The translations under genes and the position numbers were made by a program. A DNA stretch of 35,007 nt from an uncultured bacterium (GTDB lineage Bacteria; Bacillota; Clostridia; Oscillospirales; Acutalibacteraceae), in the NCBI GenBank assembly GCA_905215855.1, contig CAJMRT010000022.1:1-35007 (forward strand), written 5' to 3'. The notes under the pieces are model-generated. The model did not search any database, was not told the DNA's origin, and was given only the letters and a program-made list of their open reading frames with translations. How positions within the stretch are numbered: position 1 is the first letter of the stretch; each line of letters begins with the position of its first letter. Shown here piece by piece: positions 1 through 8,007 of the stretch.

Positions 1-819
1 GCTCCAAAGGGTTCAAGAGTACTGGGTGATAACCTTGATATGAACTCAAACTGGGTTGACTTCTTCGATGAAGGTTACAAGAACTCATACGGCTTCGTTT
101 ACGAAATCGCTGTTCCGCTCAACACTCTCGGAATTGACCGCAGCTACATTGAAACACAGGGTATCGGTGCTATGCAGATTCTCACATATGGCACATCAGG
201 CATGGATACACTTCCACATGATCCGTCAATGCTTGATCAGGCAAATCTTGAGTACAGCTACGATCCTTCAACCTCACACGAAAAAGAGGACATTGATAAC
301 ATTACTGTTCCGCTTGCAAGAATCGGTGCACTTCTTCCTGACACAGAAGTTACAGAAGCTCCGTTTGAAGTAAACTTCGGTGCAAACCTTAACTCAGGAC
401 AGAGTGCGGGCACTCCGATTACACTTTCTGCTGAAAGCTATCACGCAAAGGGCGATGTAACTTATACATTCACAGTAAACGGCACAGAGGTTCAGAACTC
501 AGCATCAGATTCATATGTATGGACTCCTACAGCAGACGGCACATATTCAATCGGTGTTGTTGCAGTTGACGGAAATGGCAACAAAGCAGAATCAGTTAAG
601 ACTTTTGTTGTAGGTTCAGCACCTGTTGAATCAATCAAGGGTGATGTAAACCACGACGGCATTGTCAATGTTGTTGACGCAACACTTGTACAGAAGTATG
701 TTGTAAGTCTTGTAGAATTTGACAGCGAAACACTTAAGGTTGCCGATGTAAACGGTGACGGAGAGGTTAATGTTGTTGATTCAACTTTGATTCAGAAAAT
801 GGTTCTCGGACTTGCATAA
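1..819 (+). CDS. Secreted dockerin protein, C-terminal part (probable amylase-type)
   Basis: The frame is open from base 1, so this is the last 272 residues of a longer protein whose N-terminus lies outside the window. The first 115 or so residues (motif YEIAVPLNTLGI, then GTSGMDTLP and EKEDIDNITVP) resemble, from memory, a module at the C-terminus of clostridial GH13 amylases; this is an inference. An Ig-like beta domain follows (about 118-205). The last 60 residues are a type I dockerin with two calcium loops, DVNHDGIVNVVD and DVNGDGEVNVVD, each followed by a helix. Dockerins bind cohesins, so the protein is probably an extracellular, cohesin-anchored polysaccharide-active enzyme. The dockerin is certain; the catalytic identity is not visible. 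An intrinsic terminator follows directly. Confidence 0.85.
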   Translation, partial: APKGSRVLGDNLDMNSNWVDFFDEGYKNSYGFVYEIAVPLNTLGIDRSYIETQGIGAMQILTYGTSGMDTLPHDPSMLDQANLEYSYDPSTSHEKEDIDNITVPLARIGALLPDTEVTEAPFEVNFGANLNSGQSAGTPITLSAESYHAKGDVTYTFTVNGTEVQNSASDSYVWTPTADGTYSIGVVAVDGNGNKAESVKTFVVGSAPVESIKGDVNHDGIVNVVDATLVQKYVVSLVEFDSETLKVADVNGDGEVNVVDSTLIQKMVLGLA

Positions 820-844
820 TAATTAAATAATCCAATTAACTTTT

Positions 845-877
845 GGCGGTTGTACTTAGCAGTATGACCGCCTTTTT
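845..877 (+). terminator. Intrinsic terminator of the dockerin gene
   Basis: A GGCGGT/ACCGCC stem (845-850 with 867-872) is followed by a run of five T on the plus strand. It begins 26 nt after the stop codon of the dockerin gene. Confidence 0.75.
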
Positions 878-881
878 ATGC

Positions 882-915
882 AACAAAAATGGCTGTGCAT
901 TTGCACAGCCATTTT
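882..915 (-). terminator. Intrinsic terminator of hisHF
   Basis: A near-perfect 14-bp stem (886-899 with 902-915) is followed, read on the minus strand, by a short T-rich tail. It lies just downstream of the hisF stop codon. The long A/T flanks of the stem suggest it can work in both directions. Confidence 0.75.
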
Positions 916-925
916 GTTCGTCATA

Positions 926-1681
926 TTAAAGTCTGACAGGAATTCCCTTTTCGTTGAGATACTTTTTAAGTTTTGGAATCGGAATTTCGCCAAAGTGGAA
1001 GAGTGATGCCGCAAGAACTGCATCAGCCTTGCCCTCGGTAAACGCATCATAAAAATGCTCAAGAGCGCCCGCACCGCCGCTTGCAATAACAGGAATATTC
1101 ACCTTTTCTGAAACTGCCCTTGTAAGTGCAATGTCATAGCCTTTTTTCTGACCGTCCTCGTCCATACTTGTGAGCAAAATTTCGCCTGCACCGAGTTCTT
1201 CACACTTAGCAGCCCATTCGATTGCATCCATACCCACAGGAGTTCTTCCGCCGTTCACATAAACTTCCCAGCTGTTTCCGATTCTCTTGGCGTCTATAGC
1301 GGCAACAACGCACTGACTGCCGAATTTATAAGCCGCCTCGCTGATGAGCTCGGGACGATGAACAGCGGCTGAATTTACGGACACCTTGTCTGCGCCGGCT
1401 CTGAGCAGGACATTAAAATCGTCAACACTTCTGATACCGCCGCCGACTGTGAACGGAATGAAGATTGAATTTGCAACCTTTTCAACCATATCAATGGTGA
1501 TGTTTCTTGAATCGCTTGATGCGGTAATATCGAGAAATACAAGTTCATCAGCACCTTGTTTGTCATACTGCATTGCGGATTCAACGGGATCGCCTGCGTC
1601 AACAAGATTTACAAAACTCATACCTTTTACAACTCTGCCGTTTTTTACATCAAGACATGGAATTATTCTTTTTGCGTACAT
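926..1681 (-). CDS. hisF: Imidazole glycerol phosphate synthase, cyclase subunit HisF
   Basis: HisF uses ammonia from HisH to turn PRFAR into imidazole glycerol phosphate and AICAR, the fifth step of histidine synthesis in the cytoplasm. The 251-residue length is normal. The (beta/alpha)8 barrel signatures are clear: RIIPCLDVKNGRVVKG with catalytic Asp11, LDITASSDSR, GGGIRS, VAAIDAKR with the second catalytic Asp, and a C-terminal IPVIASGGAG phosphate site. The start ATG has a strong GGGAGG site inside the end of hisH, and the two genes are 2 nt apart, so translation is probably coupled. The rest of the his pathway is not in the window. Confidence 0.97.
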   Translation of the reverse strand: MYAKRIIPCLDVKNGRVVKGMSFVNLVDAGDPVESAMQYDKQGADELVFLDITASSDSRNITIDMVEKVANSIFIPFTVGGGIRSVDDFNVLLRAGADKVSVNSAAVHRPELISEAAYKFGSQCVVAAIDAKRIGNSWEVYVNGGRTPVGMDAIEWAAKCEELGAGEILLTSMDEDGQKKGYDIALTRAVSEKVNIPVIASGGAGALEHFYDAFTEGKADAVLAASLFHFGEIPIPKLKKYLNEKGIPVRL

Positions 1682-1683
1682 AT

Positions 1684-2307
1684 TTATTCCTCCCTGCCTT
1701 TTACAATGTCAGCAAAATTTCTGAGAATTTTAAGTCCCGTTTTGCCGCTTTTTTCGGGGTGAAACTGAGTTGCAAAAACATTGCCTTTTTCAACAGCGGC
1801 GTCAATCGTAACACCGTATTCTGTCTGAGCCGAAACAATGCTCCTGTCGCTTGCATTCAGAAAATATGAGTGAACAAAATAAACATATGCATTTTGTTCA
1901 ACTCCTTTAAAAAGTCTGCTCTTTTCATTGATTTTAAGGCTGTTCCAACCGATGTGCGGAATCTTTAAGCCTTCACCTGACGGAATCTTTGTGATTGTGC
2001 CGTCAAAAACCGAAAGACCTTTTACATTCGGACTCTCTTCACTTTCAGGAAAGAGGAGCTGAAGTCCAAGACAAATGCCTAAAAACGGTTTCCCGCTGTT
2101 TATGTACTCAATAACAGTGTCTTTAATGCCATAGGACTTCATTGTATCCATTGTATCGCCAAACGAACCGACACCCGGCAAAACAGCACCGTCTGCATTT
2201 AAAATTTCGTTTTTATCTCTTGTAATCACGCAGTCGCAGCCGATGTGCTTTAACGCCTTGTAAACACTGCGAATGTTGCCTGCACCGTAATCAATAACTG
2301 CTATCAT
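1684..2307 (-). CDS. hisH: Imidazole glycerol phosphate synthase, glutaminase subunit HisH
   Basis: HisH is a class I glutamine amidotransferase that releases ammonia from glutamine and channels it to HisF. The 207-residue product starts MIAVIDYGAGN, the standard family start. The nucleophile Cys is in the GICLGLQLLF elbow, and the His-Glu pair is in QFHPEKSGKTG. I chose ATG 2307 because a GGAG site lies 9 nt upstream. An ATG at 2352 would add 15 residues but falls between the -35 and -10 boxes of the probable promoter. It is the first gene of a two-gene hisHF unit, divergent from the rpiR gene. Confidence 0.96.
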   Translation of the reverse strand: MIAVIDYGAGNIRSVYKALKHIGCDCVITRDKNEILNADGAVLPGVGSFGDTMDTMKSYGIKDTVIEYINSGKPFLGICLGLQLLFPESEESPNVKGLSVFDGTITKIPSGEGLKIPHIGWNSLKINEKSRLFKGVEQNAYVYFVHSYFLNASDRSIVSAQTEYGVTIDAAVEKGNVFATQFHPEKSGKTGLKILRNFADIVKGREE

Positions 2308-2342
2308 TTTTATCAACTCCGTCTTTTGCTTTCTGTTAAACA

Positions 2343-2371
2343 ATTTTACCATACAACCTTTATTATTGCAA
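2343..2371 (-). promoter_or_regulatory. Promoter of hisHF
   Basis: Minus-strand TTGCAA (2366-2371), a 17-nt spacer and TAAAAT (2343-2348) form a good sigma-A promoter. The predicted transcript starts near 2336, about 30 nt before the hisH start at 2307. Confidence 0.6.
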
Positions 2372-2403
2372 CCTAAACCGACGCATATTTCATAATTTCG
2401 TAA

Positions 2404-2440
2404 AATTTACAATAATTTAATTTATATCTTATTGTAAATT
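2404..2440. repeat. 12-bp perfect inverted repeat, candidate operator
   Basis: AATTTACAATAA (2404-2415) and TTATTGTAAATT (2429-2440) are exact reverse complements separated by 13 bp. The right arm overlaps the -35 box of the rpiR promoter, and the left arm lies about 33 bp beyond the hisH -35 box. There is no T-run terminator, and the two arm centres are about 25 bp apart, more than two helical turns. The placement fits an operator, most simply for the adjacent RpiR-family regulator. Confidence 0.55.
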
Positions 2441-2460
2441 GCAAGTTCTTGTGTTAAAAT
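2432..2460 (+). promoter_or_regulatory. Promoter of the rpiR-flavoprotein genes
   Basis: TTGTAA (2432-2437), a 17-nt spacer and TAAAAT (2455-2460) form a sigma-A type promoter about 60 nt before the rpiR-type start codon. Its -35 box lies inside the right arm of the inverted repeat. Confidence 0.65.
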
Positions 2461-2519
2461 GAATTAGTTAAGGCAGTATATCTGTTTTTACTATTTAAAA
2501 CGGGAGATATCAATAAAAA

Positions 2520-3416
2520 ATGATTACTCATTTGCTCACAAGAATAGATTTAATGATGAATTCCCTCTCAAAGGGACAAAAACGAATTGCTCTTTTTATC
2601 GAAGAGCATTACGATAAGGCGGCATTTATGACCGCATCAAAGCTTGGCGAAACTGTCGGAGTCAGTGAGAGTACGGTTGTTCGTTTTGCAACCGAGCTCG
2701 GCTATGACGGCTACCCTAAGCTTCAAAAAGCAATGCAGGAGATGATTCGCAACAAGCTCACATCTGTTCAGCGAATCGAAGTTACCTCCAACCGTATCGG
2801 CAATGACAATGTGCTTGACAGCGTTCTTAATCAGGATATCGACAAAATCCGCAGAACCATTGAAGAAACTTCCCATGAAGATTTTGCCCGTGCAGTTGAC
2901 GAAATCTGCAAGGCGGAGCGTATTTACATATTCGGTGTGCGTTCAACAGCCGCAATCGCAAACTTCCTTGCATACTATTTTGAAATGATTTTTGACAATG
3001 TGCGTGTTATCACAAGCGGCAGTCAAACCGAAACCTTTGAACAGATTTTCAGAATTACCGACAAAGATGTTATGATCGGTATTTCATTTCCCCGATACAG
3101 TTCAATGTCGGTTGAGGCAATGGACTTTGCCCGTTCAAGGGGTGCTCACGCAATTGCAATCACGGACAGTATGGTTTCTCCTCTTGTTCAGAGTGCTGAT
3201 TCCGTGCTTATTGCAAGAAGCGATATGGCGTCAATTGTTGACTCACTTGTTGCACCGTTGAGTCTTATCAACGCTCTTATTGTTGCAACCGTGCTTAAAA
3301 AGAAGGATGAGGTGTCCGATACATTCCGCAGACTTGAGCTTGTGTGGAACCGTGACGGAGTTTATACCAACCGTGAAAGGGAAATAGTGGGCAATATAGA
3401 AGATGATGACAAGTAA
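2520..3416 (+). CDS. RpiR/MurR-family transcriptional regulator with SIS domain
   Basis: The 298-residue protein has the two-part RpiR architecture. An N-terminal helix-turn-helix domain (about 1-78) contains the family pattern LSKGQKRIALFIEEHYD and VSESTVVRFATELGYDGYP. A SIS sugar-phosphate binding domain follows (about 125-255) with YIFGVRSTAAIANF and VMIGISFPRYS. Family members repress or activate sugar-phosphate genes in response to a phosphosugar. The start ATG has a GGGAG site 13 nt upstream. The 3' end overlaps the flavoprotein gene by 14 nt, so the two are probably co-transcribed. The effector and target genes cannot be read; autoregulation through the 2404-2440 repeat is a guess. Confidence 0.92.
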   Translation: MITHLLTRIDLMMNSLSKGQKRIALFIEEHYDKAAFMTASKLGETVGVSESTVVRFATELGYDGYPKLQKAMQEMIRNKLTSVQRIEVTSNRIGNDNVLDSVLNQDIDKIRRTIEETSHEDFARAVDEICKAERIYIFGVRSTAAIANFLAYYFEMIFDNVRVITSGSQTETFEQIFRITDKDVMIGISFPRYSSMSVEAMDFARSRGAHAIAITDSMVSPLVQSADSVLIARSDMASIVDSLVAPLSLINALIVATVLKKKDEVSDTFRRLELVWNRDGVYTNREREIVGNIEDDDK

Positions 3417-4644
3417 AAAAGTTGTGGTAATCGGGGCAGGTGCGGCAGGTCTTATGGCAGGTGCAACTGCAGCACTCTACGGTGCGTCCGTTACAATAAT
3501 CGAAAAGAACAAGCGTGTCGGCAGAAAAATTATGATAACAGGCAAGGGAAGATGTAACCTTGCCAACAACTGCGATGTGCAGACTTTTATCAATAATGTG
3601 CCCGTAAACGGAAGATTTCTCTATTCTGCAATTAATGCATTTACTCCCGAGGATACAATCGAATTTTTTGAATCCATAGGACTTAAAACAAAGACCGAAA
3701 GGGGAAATCGTGTGTTCCCCGTATCCGACAAATCGGTTGATGTAGTCGATACAATGCACGATTATGCCGTTGAATCGGGTTGCAAAATCGTGTGTGACAC
3801 GGCAAATGCTCTTATTCTTGAAGACGGTGCCGTTATAGGCGTTAAGTGTGAAGAAAACACCTACTATGCCGACAGCGTAATTATCTGTTGCGGCGGCAAA
3901 AGCTATCCGCTCACTGGCTCAACAGGCGACGGTTATACCCTTGCAAAACAGGCAGGACACACAATCGTTCCGCTCAAACCGTCACTCGTGCCGTTTACTT
4001 CAGGGGATAAACAATGCAAGGATATGCAGGGGCTTGCACTTAAAAATGTTGCGCTCAAAATAGTTGATAAGAACAATAAAAAGACTGTTTACAGCGACTT
4101 CGGCGAAATGCTTTTTACACATTTCGGAATGAGCGGTCCGATGATTTTATCGGCAAGCTCTCACATCCGTGATATTCAGCCCGATCGTTATATCGCGGAA
4201 ATTGACCTCAAGCCGGCACTTGATTTTGAACACCTCGACAGGCGGATTCAGAACGATTTCAAAGAGAATTCAAACCGTGATGTTTCAAACGCATTTTCTA
4301 AGCTTTTGCCGAGAAAAATCATAGTTCCCGTTCTTAAACGCTGGGGAGTTCCCTTTGACAAAAAGTGTAATTCAATTACAAAAGAGGAGCGACACGCTCT
4401 TTGTGAAATTCTCAAATGCTTTACGGTTGAAATCAGCGGTTTCAGACCGATTGAGGAGGCAATCATAACCTCAGGCGGTGTAAAAACTTCCGAAATCAAC
4501 CCCAAAACTATGGAAAGCAAGCTTGTAAGCGGACTGTATTTTGCAGGCGAAGTAATTGACTGCGATGCCTACACAGGCGGTTTTAACCTCCAAATTGCAT
4601 GGAGTACCGGACGGCTTGCAGGAGAAAACAGTGCATATATTTGA
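3403..4644 (+). CDS. HI0933/YhiN-family FAD-dependent oxidoreductase
   Basis: A 413-residue flavoprotein. The N-terminal dinucleotide fold is VVVIGAGAAGLMAGATAALYG, followed by an acidic strand end (IIEKN) and the family motif GRKIMITGKGRCNLAN. The C-terminus has the second FAD contact GLYFAGEVIDCDAYTGGFN with LQIAWSTGRLAG. This matches the HI0933-like family, which includes BaiN-type proteins; the physiological substrate is usually unknown. It overlaps the rpiR-type gene by 14 nt and is followed after 41 nt by cmk. It has no strong SD, so translational coupling is likely. Confidence 0.9.
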   Translation: MMTSKKVVVIGAGAAGLMAGATAALYGASVTIIEKNKRVGRKIMITGKGRCNLANNCDVQTFINNVPVNGRFLYSAINAFTPEDTIEFFESIGLKTKTERGNRVFPVSDKSVDVVDTMHDYAVESGCKIVCDTANALILEDGAVIGVKCEENTYYADSVIICCGGKSYPLTGSTGDGYTLAKQAGHTIVPLKPSLVPFTSGDKQCKDMQGLALKNVALKIVDKNNKKTVYSDFGEMLFTHFGMSGPMILSASSHIRDIQPDRYIAEIDLKPALDFEHLDRRIQNDFKENSNRDVSNAFSKLLPRKIIVPVLKRWGVPFDKKCNSITKEERHALCEILKCFTVEISGFRPIEEAIITSGGVKTSEINPKTMESKLVSGLYFAGEVIDCDAYTGGFNLQIAWSTGRLAGENSAYI

Positions 4645-4685
4645 TTTGATTATACATAATATATTTGATTGAAAGGATGTAATTT

Positions 4686-5354
4686 ATGTCAATAGCAATC
4701 GCTTTGGATGGTCCTGCAGGCGCAGGAAAATCCTCAATTGCAAAAAGAGTTGCAAAGGCACTTGACTATATTTATGTTGATACAGGAGCACTTTACCGTA
4801 CAATCGGACTTTCGGCAACAAGAAACTCCGTAGCTCCCGAAGATGAAAATGCGGTAAAGAATTTGCTTTCAAAAATCACAGTTGACCTAACATTCAATGA
4901 AAAGGGCGAGCAGATTGTTCTGCTTGACAGCGAAGATGTATCCGGACTCATCAGAACTCCGGAGGCATCAATGATGGCGTCAAAAATTTCTGCCGTACCG
5001 ATTGTAAGAGCATATCTTCTTGATTTGCAGAGAAATATGGCAAAGACGCATGATGTAATTATGGACGGCAGAGATATCGGCACAGTTGTGCTGCCCGATG
5101 CACAGGTTAAAATTTTTCTTACGGCATCCCCCGAGGCAAGAGCCGAAAGAAGATATAAGGAGCTTGTTGAAAAGGGTATGGATGTAAAATACGACGACAT
5201 TTTAAACGATGTAATAACCCGTGACTACAACGATACTCACCGCAAAACAGCTCCGCTCAAGCCTGCCGAGGGTTGCATTACCGTTGACACAACAGAGCTT
5301 GATTTTGAGCAGTCGGTTGAAAAAATAATTTCCGTTATAAAGGAGAATATCTGA
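4686..5354 (+). CDS. cmk: Cytidylate kinase
   Basis: Cmk phosphorylates CMP and dCMP with ATP in pyrimidine nucleotide recycling. The 222-residue length is typical. The P-loop GPAGAGKSS is at residues 9-17, followed by the CMP-site motif YVDTGALYR. MDGRDIGTVVLPDA, the LTASPEARAERR lid and RDYNDTHR are all present. The start has an AAAGGATG site. Its TGA stop overlaps the plsC ATG (TGATG at 5352-5356), so the two are translationally coupled. The order cmk-plsC-ispH-rpsA is common in Firmicutes. Confidence 0.97.
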   Translation: MSIAIALDGPAGAGKSSIAKRVAKALDYIYVDTGALYRTIGLSATRNSVAPEDENAVKNLLSKITVDLTFNEKGEQIVLLDSEDVSGLIRTPEASMMASKISAVPIVRAYLLDLQRNMAKTHDVIMDGRDIGTVVLPDAQVKIFLTASPEARAERRYKELVEKGMDVKYDDILNDVITRDYNDTHRKTAPLKPAEGCITVDTTELDFEQSVEKIISVIKENI

Positions 5355-5989
5355 TGGGTCAGTCAAAGGTACTTTATGCAGTCGGCAAAGTTGTCTGCAA
5401 GCCTATTTTCAAACTTTTGTACAGATATATAACCGTAATTGAACAGCCGCTTCCGCTTGAGGGAGGCTTGATTATTGCAAGCAACCATATTTCAAACTCA
5501 GATCCGGTTCTTCTCGGTTTGTCGCAGAAAAAGCGCAGACTGTTTTTTATGGCAAAAATTGAACTTTTTAAAAATAAATTCTTCGGTGCGTTAATCCGTG
5601 CGCTCGGTGCATTCCCCGTTGAAAGGGGTGCAGGTGACGGCAAGGCTATCAAGACAGGCGAAGACCTTATCCGTGACGGCGAGATTATGACAATCTTTAT
5701 TGAGGGCGGCCGTTCCAAAACGGGTGAGCTTATGCGTCCCCGCAGCGGATGCGCTCTTGTTGCACAGCAAATGCAGGTGCCTGTTGTTCCTGCCTGCATT
5801 ACAATCGTAGGCAACAAAAAGCATACATTTGCAAAAAGGGTTATCCACTTCGGCAAACCTCTCACCCCCGAAAAGCTCGGACTTACTCCGGACAGCGGAA
5901 GAAGAGAGCTTAAAGGTGCAACAACCATGATTATGGATGAAATCAAAAGAATGAGGGAGCAGGATTTAATTGAGTATAAAAAAAGCTGA
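5354..5989 (+). CDS. plsC: 1-acyl-sn-glycerol-3-phosphate acyltransferase
   Basis: PlsC acylates lysophosphatidic acid to phosphatidic acid at the inner face of the membrane. The 211-residue protein has the HX4D catalytic motif in NHISNSDPV and the substrate-binding block FIEGGRSKTG, a variant of the usual EGTRS. It also has the VPVVPACI strand. The start overlaps the cmk stop by one base, and its end overlaps the ispH-rpsA gene by 20 nt. This fits lipid synthesis genes embedded in a housekeeping operon. Confidence 0.93.
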   Translation: MGQSKVLYAVGKVVCKPIFKLLYRYITVIEQPLPLEGGLIIASNHISNSDPVLLGLSQKKRRLFFMAKIELFKNKFFGALIRALGAFPVERGAGDGKAIKTGEDLIRDGEIMTIFIEGGRSKTGELMRPRSGCALVAQQMQVPVVPACITIVGNKKHTFAKRVIHFGKPLTPEKLGLTPDSGRRELKGATTMIMDEIKRMREQDLIEYKKS

Positions 5990-7943
5990 TTCGGCAGGAT
6001 TCTGCTTTGGCGTCAACCGTGCAATCAATATTGTAAACGAACTGCTCGAAAAGGGAATAAAGGTTGCAACTCTCGGCCCGATTATCCACAATATGGAAAT
6101 GGTTCACGAACTTGAAGAAAGAGGTTGCACTCCCGTTGAAGCAGTTGACGAACTTTCCGATGACACAACACTTGTAATCCGTTCACACGGAGTTGAGAAA
6201 AGCGTAATTGATTCTCTTGTAAAAAGAGGCATTAACTTTGCGGACGCAACCTGTCCGTTTGTCAAAAAAATTCACAAGATTGTATCAAACACAAACCCCG
6301 ACAATGATGTTGTTTTGATTGCAGGAAACAAAAATCATCCTGAGGTTTGCGGTATAATCGGTCATTGTGCAAGCGACTGCTACACCTTTAACAACGAAGC
6401 AGAACTTGATGATTTATTGCCGAATATTCTAAAAAAGAATAATAAACAGGTTCAAATTGTCGCACAGACAACATTTGACACACAAGAATGGAAAAAATGT
6501 GTAAAAAAGATAAAAAAGCTATGTACAAATGCGAAAATATTTGATACAATATGTAATGCTACGCAAGTTAGGCAAACTGAAGCTTCTCAAATTGCTGCCG
6601 AGTCCGACTTTATGGTTGTAATCGGCGACAGGCACAGCTCTAATACAGGAAAGCTTTTTGATATATGCAAAAGGCAGTGTGAGAACACAGTTCTCATTGA
6701 AACAGCTGCCGAGCTTGATTTGAACAAGGTTTCGGATGCCGAAACAATCGGCGTAACTGCGGGTGCTTCAACGCCTGCAAGGATAATAAAGGAGGTACTG
6801 GATACAATGAGTGAAGTAAAATCCGGTGAAACAAATTTGGAACCATCTTTTGAGGAGATGCTTGAGGAGTCCCTCAAAAACTTTAATACAAACGAGAGGG
6901 TAATGGGCACAGTTCTGAGCATAGCTCCCAACGAAGTTCAGGTAGATGTCGGCAGAAAGCAGACAGGCTTTATTCCTGCTTCCGAGCTTTCAAACGATCC
7001 TAACGCAAGACCCGAAGATGTAGTTAAAGTTGGCGATGTTATTGAGCTTCTTATTATGAAGACCAATGATCAGGAAGGCACTATCATGCTTTCAAAGCGC
7101 AGAGTAGATGCACAGAAGGGTTGGGAAGAGCTCAAAGAAAAGGCAGAGTCACAGGAGGTTCTCTCCGGCAAGGTTACTGAGGCAGTTAAGGGCGGCGTAA
7201 TCGTTCTTTACAACGGCTCAAGAATCTTTATCCCTGCATCACAGGCAACAGCTACTCGTGAAGAGAGCCTTGAAGACCTCGTAGGTCAGGATGTTGACTT
7301 CAGACTTATCGAAGTTTCACAGAACGGCAGACGCAGAAGAGCTATCGGTTCAATCCGCAGCGTGCTCAAAGAGCAGAGAGCTGCCCAGCGTGAAGAGTTC
7401 TGGAAGACTTGCGAAGTTGGCAAGCGTTACAAGGGCGTTGTTAAGTCACTTACAAGCTACGGCGCATTTGTTGACCTCGGTGGTGTGTTTGGTATGATTC
7501 ACATCTCAGAGCTTTCATGGACACACATTAAGCATCCAAGCGAAGTTGTAAATGTAGGCGATACAGTTGATGTTTACATAAAGGACATCAATGAAGAAAC
7601 AAAGAAGATCTCTCTCGGCTTCAAGAATGCTGAAGACAATCCGTGGGAAATCCTCAAGAACAACTATCCTGAGGGAACAGTTGTTAAGGCTACAATCGTT
7701 GGTCTTACAACATTCGGCGCATTTGCAAACATCATTCCGGGTATTGACGGTCTTATCCACATTTCTCAGATTGCTAACAAGAGAATTGAAAAGCCCGCTG
7801 ATGTACTTAAGGTTGGCGATGTTGTTGAAGCTAAGATTACTGCAATCGACTTTGATAAGAAGCGTGTAAGCCTTTCAATGCGTGCACTTCTTCCTGAAGA
7901 CGAGCAGGCACCTGCTGAGTCTAACGAAGAGGCAGCTGAATAA
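5970..7943 (+). CDS. ispH: IspH-ribosomal protein S1 fusion
   Basis: A 657-residue two-part protein. Residues 1-278 are IspH (LytB), the 4Fe-4S enzyme that reduces HMBPP to IPP and DMAPP in the MEP pathway. The three cluster cysteines are visible in GFCFGV (Cys12), DATCPFV (Cys95) and TICNATQVRQ (Cys195), with active-site HN (His40), RSHG and NHPEV. Residues about 309-638 hold four S1 RNA-binding domains; the third and fourth have the classic YGAFVDLGG and HISELSW patterns. The tail is acidic. The start is TTG at 5970, with an AGGGAGCAGG site upstream and a 20-nt overlap with plsC. Such fusions are known in Clostridia. An internal start at 6807 may also give free S1. Confidence 0.95.
   Translation: MSIKKADSAGFCFGVNRAINIVNELLEKGIKVATLGPIIHNMEMVHELEERGCTPVEAVDELSDDTTLVIRSHGVEKSVIDSLVKRGINFADATCPFVKKIHKIVSNTNPDNDVVLIAGNKNHPEVCGIIGHCASDCYTFNNEAELDDLLPNILKKNNKQVQIVAQTTFDTQEWKKCVKKIKKLCTNAKIFDTICNATQVRQTEASQIAAESDFMVVIGDRHSSNTGKLFDICKRQCENTVLIETAAELDLNKVSDAETIGVTAGASTPARIIKEVLDTMSEVKSGETNLEPSFEEMLEESLKNFNTNERVMGTVLSIAPNEVQVDVGRKQTGFIPASELSNDPNARPEDVVKVGDVIELLIMKTNDQEGTIMLSKRRVDAQKGWEELKEKAESQEVLSGKVTEAVKGGVIVLYNGSRIFIPASQATATREESLEDLVGQDVDFRLIEVSQNGRRRRAIGSIRSVLKEQRAAQREEFWKTCEVGKRYKGVVKSLTSYGAFVDLGGVFGMIHISELSWTHIKHPSEVVNVGDTVDVYIKDINEETKKISLGFKNAEDNPWEILKNNYPEGTVVKATIVGLTTFGAFANIIPGIDGLIHISQIANKRIEKPADVLKVGDVVEAKITAIDFDKKRVSLSMRALLPEDEQAPAESNEEAAE
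6788..6809 (+). promoter_or_regulatory. Internal ribosome binding site and ATG at the IspH/S1 junction
   Basis: AAAGGAGGT (6788-6796) is a full match to the anti-SD consensus and lies 10 nt before an in-frame ATG at 6807. That ATG is codon 280, just after the last IspH helix and before the first S1 domain. Initiation here would give a 378-residue four-domain S1 protein ending at 7943. The SD is visible; its use is inferred. Confidence 0.6.
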
Positions 7944-7956
7944 TCAGAGCTTTTGC

Positions 7957-7985
7957 GGGCACCCGAAAGGGTGCCCTTTTGTTTT
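7957..7985 (+). terminator. Intrinsic terminator after ispH-rpsA
   Basis: An 8-bp GGGCACCC/GGGTGCCC stem (7957-7964, 7969-7976) capped by a GAAA tetraloop, then a T-rich tail. It lies 13 nt after the stop codon and closes the rpiR to ispH-rpsA unit. Confidence 0.9.
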
Positions 7986-8007
7986 AAATCTAAATTGGGT
8001 ATAAGCT

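Noticed and set aside
2308..2352. Upstream ATG that would extend HisH by 15 residues
   Set aside because: It lies inside the predicted promoter, is not part of the family, and the GGAG site fits the ATG at 2307.
3295..3759. 154-codon minus-strand ORF over the rpiR/flavoprotein junction
   Set aside because: Cys/His-rich but not in zinc-finger spacing, and it is antisense to two real genes.
5374..5946. 190-codon minus-strand ORF opposite plsC
   Set aside because: It is a mirror frame of plsC with no SD, and its composition shows no recognisable domain; plsC is clearly the real gene.
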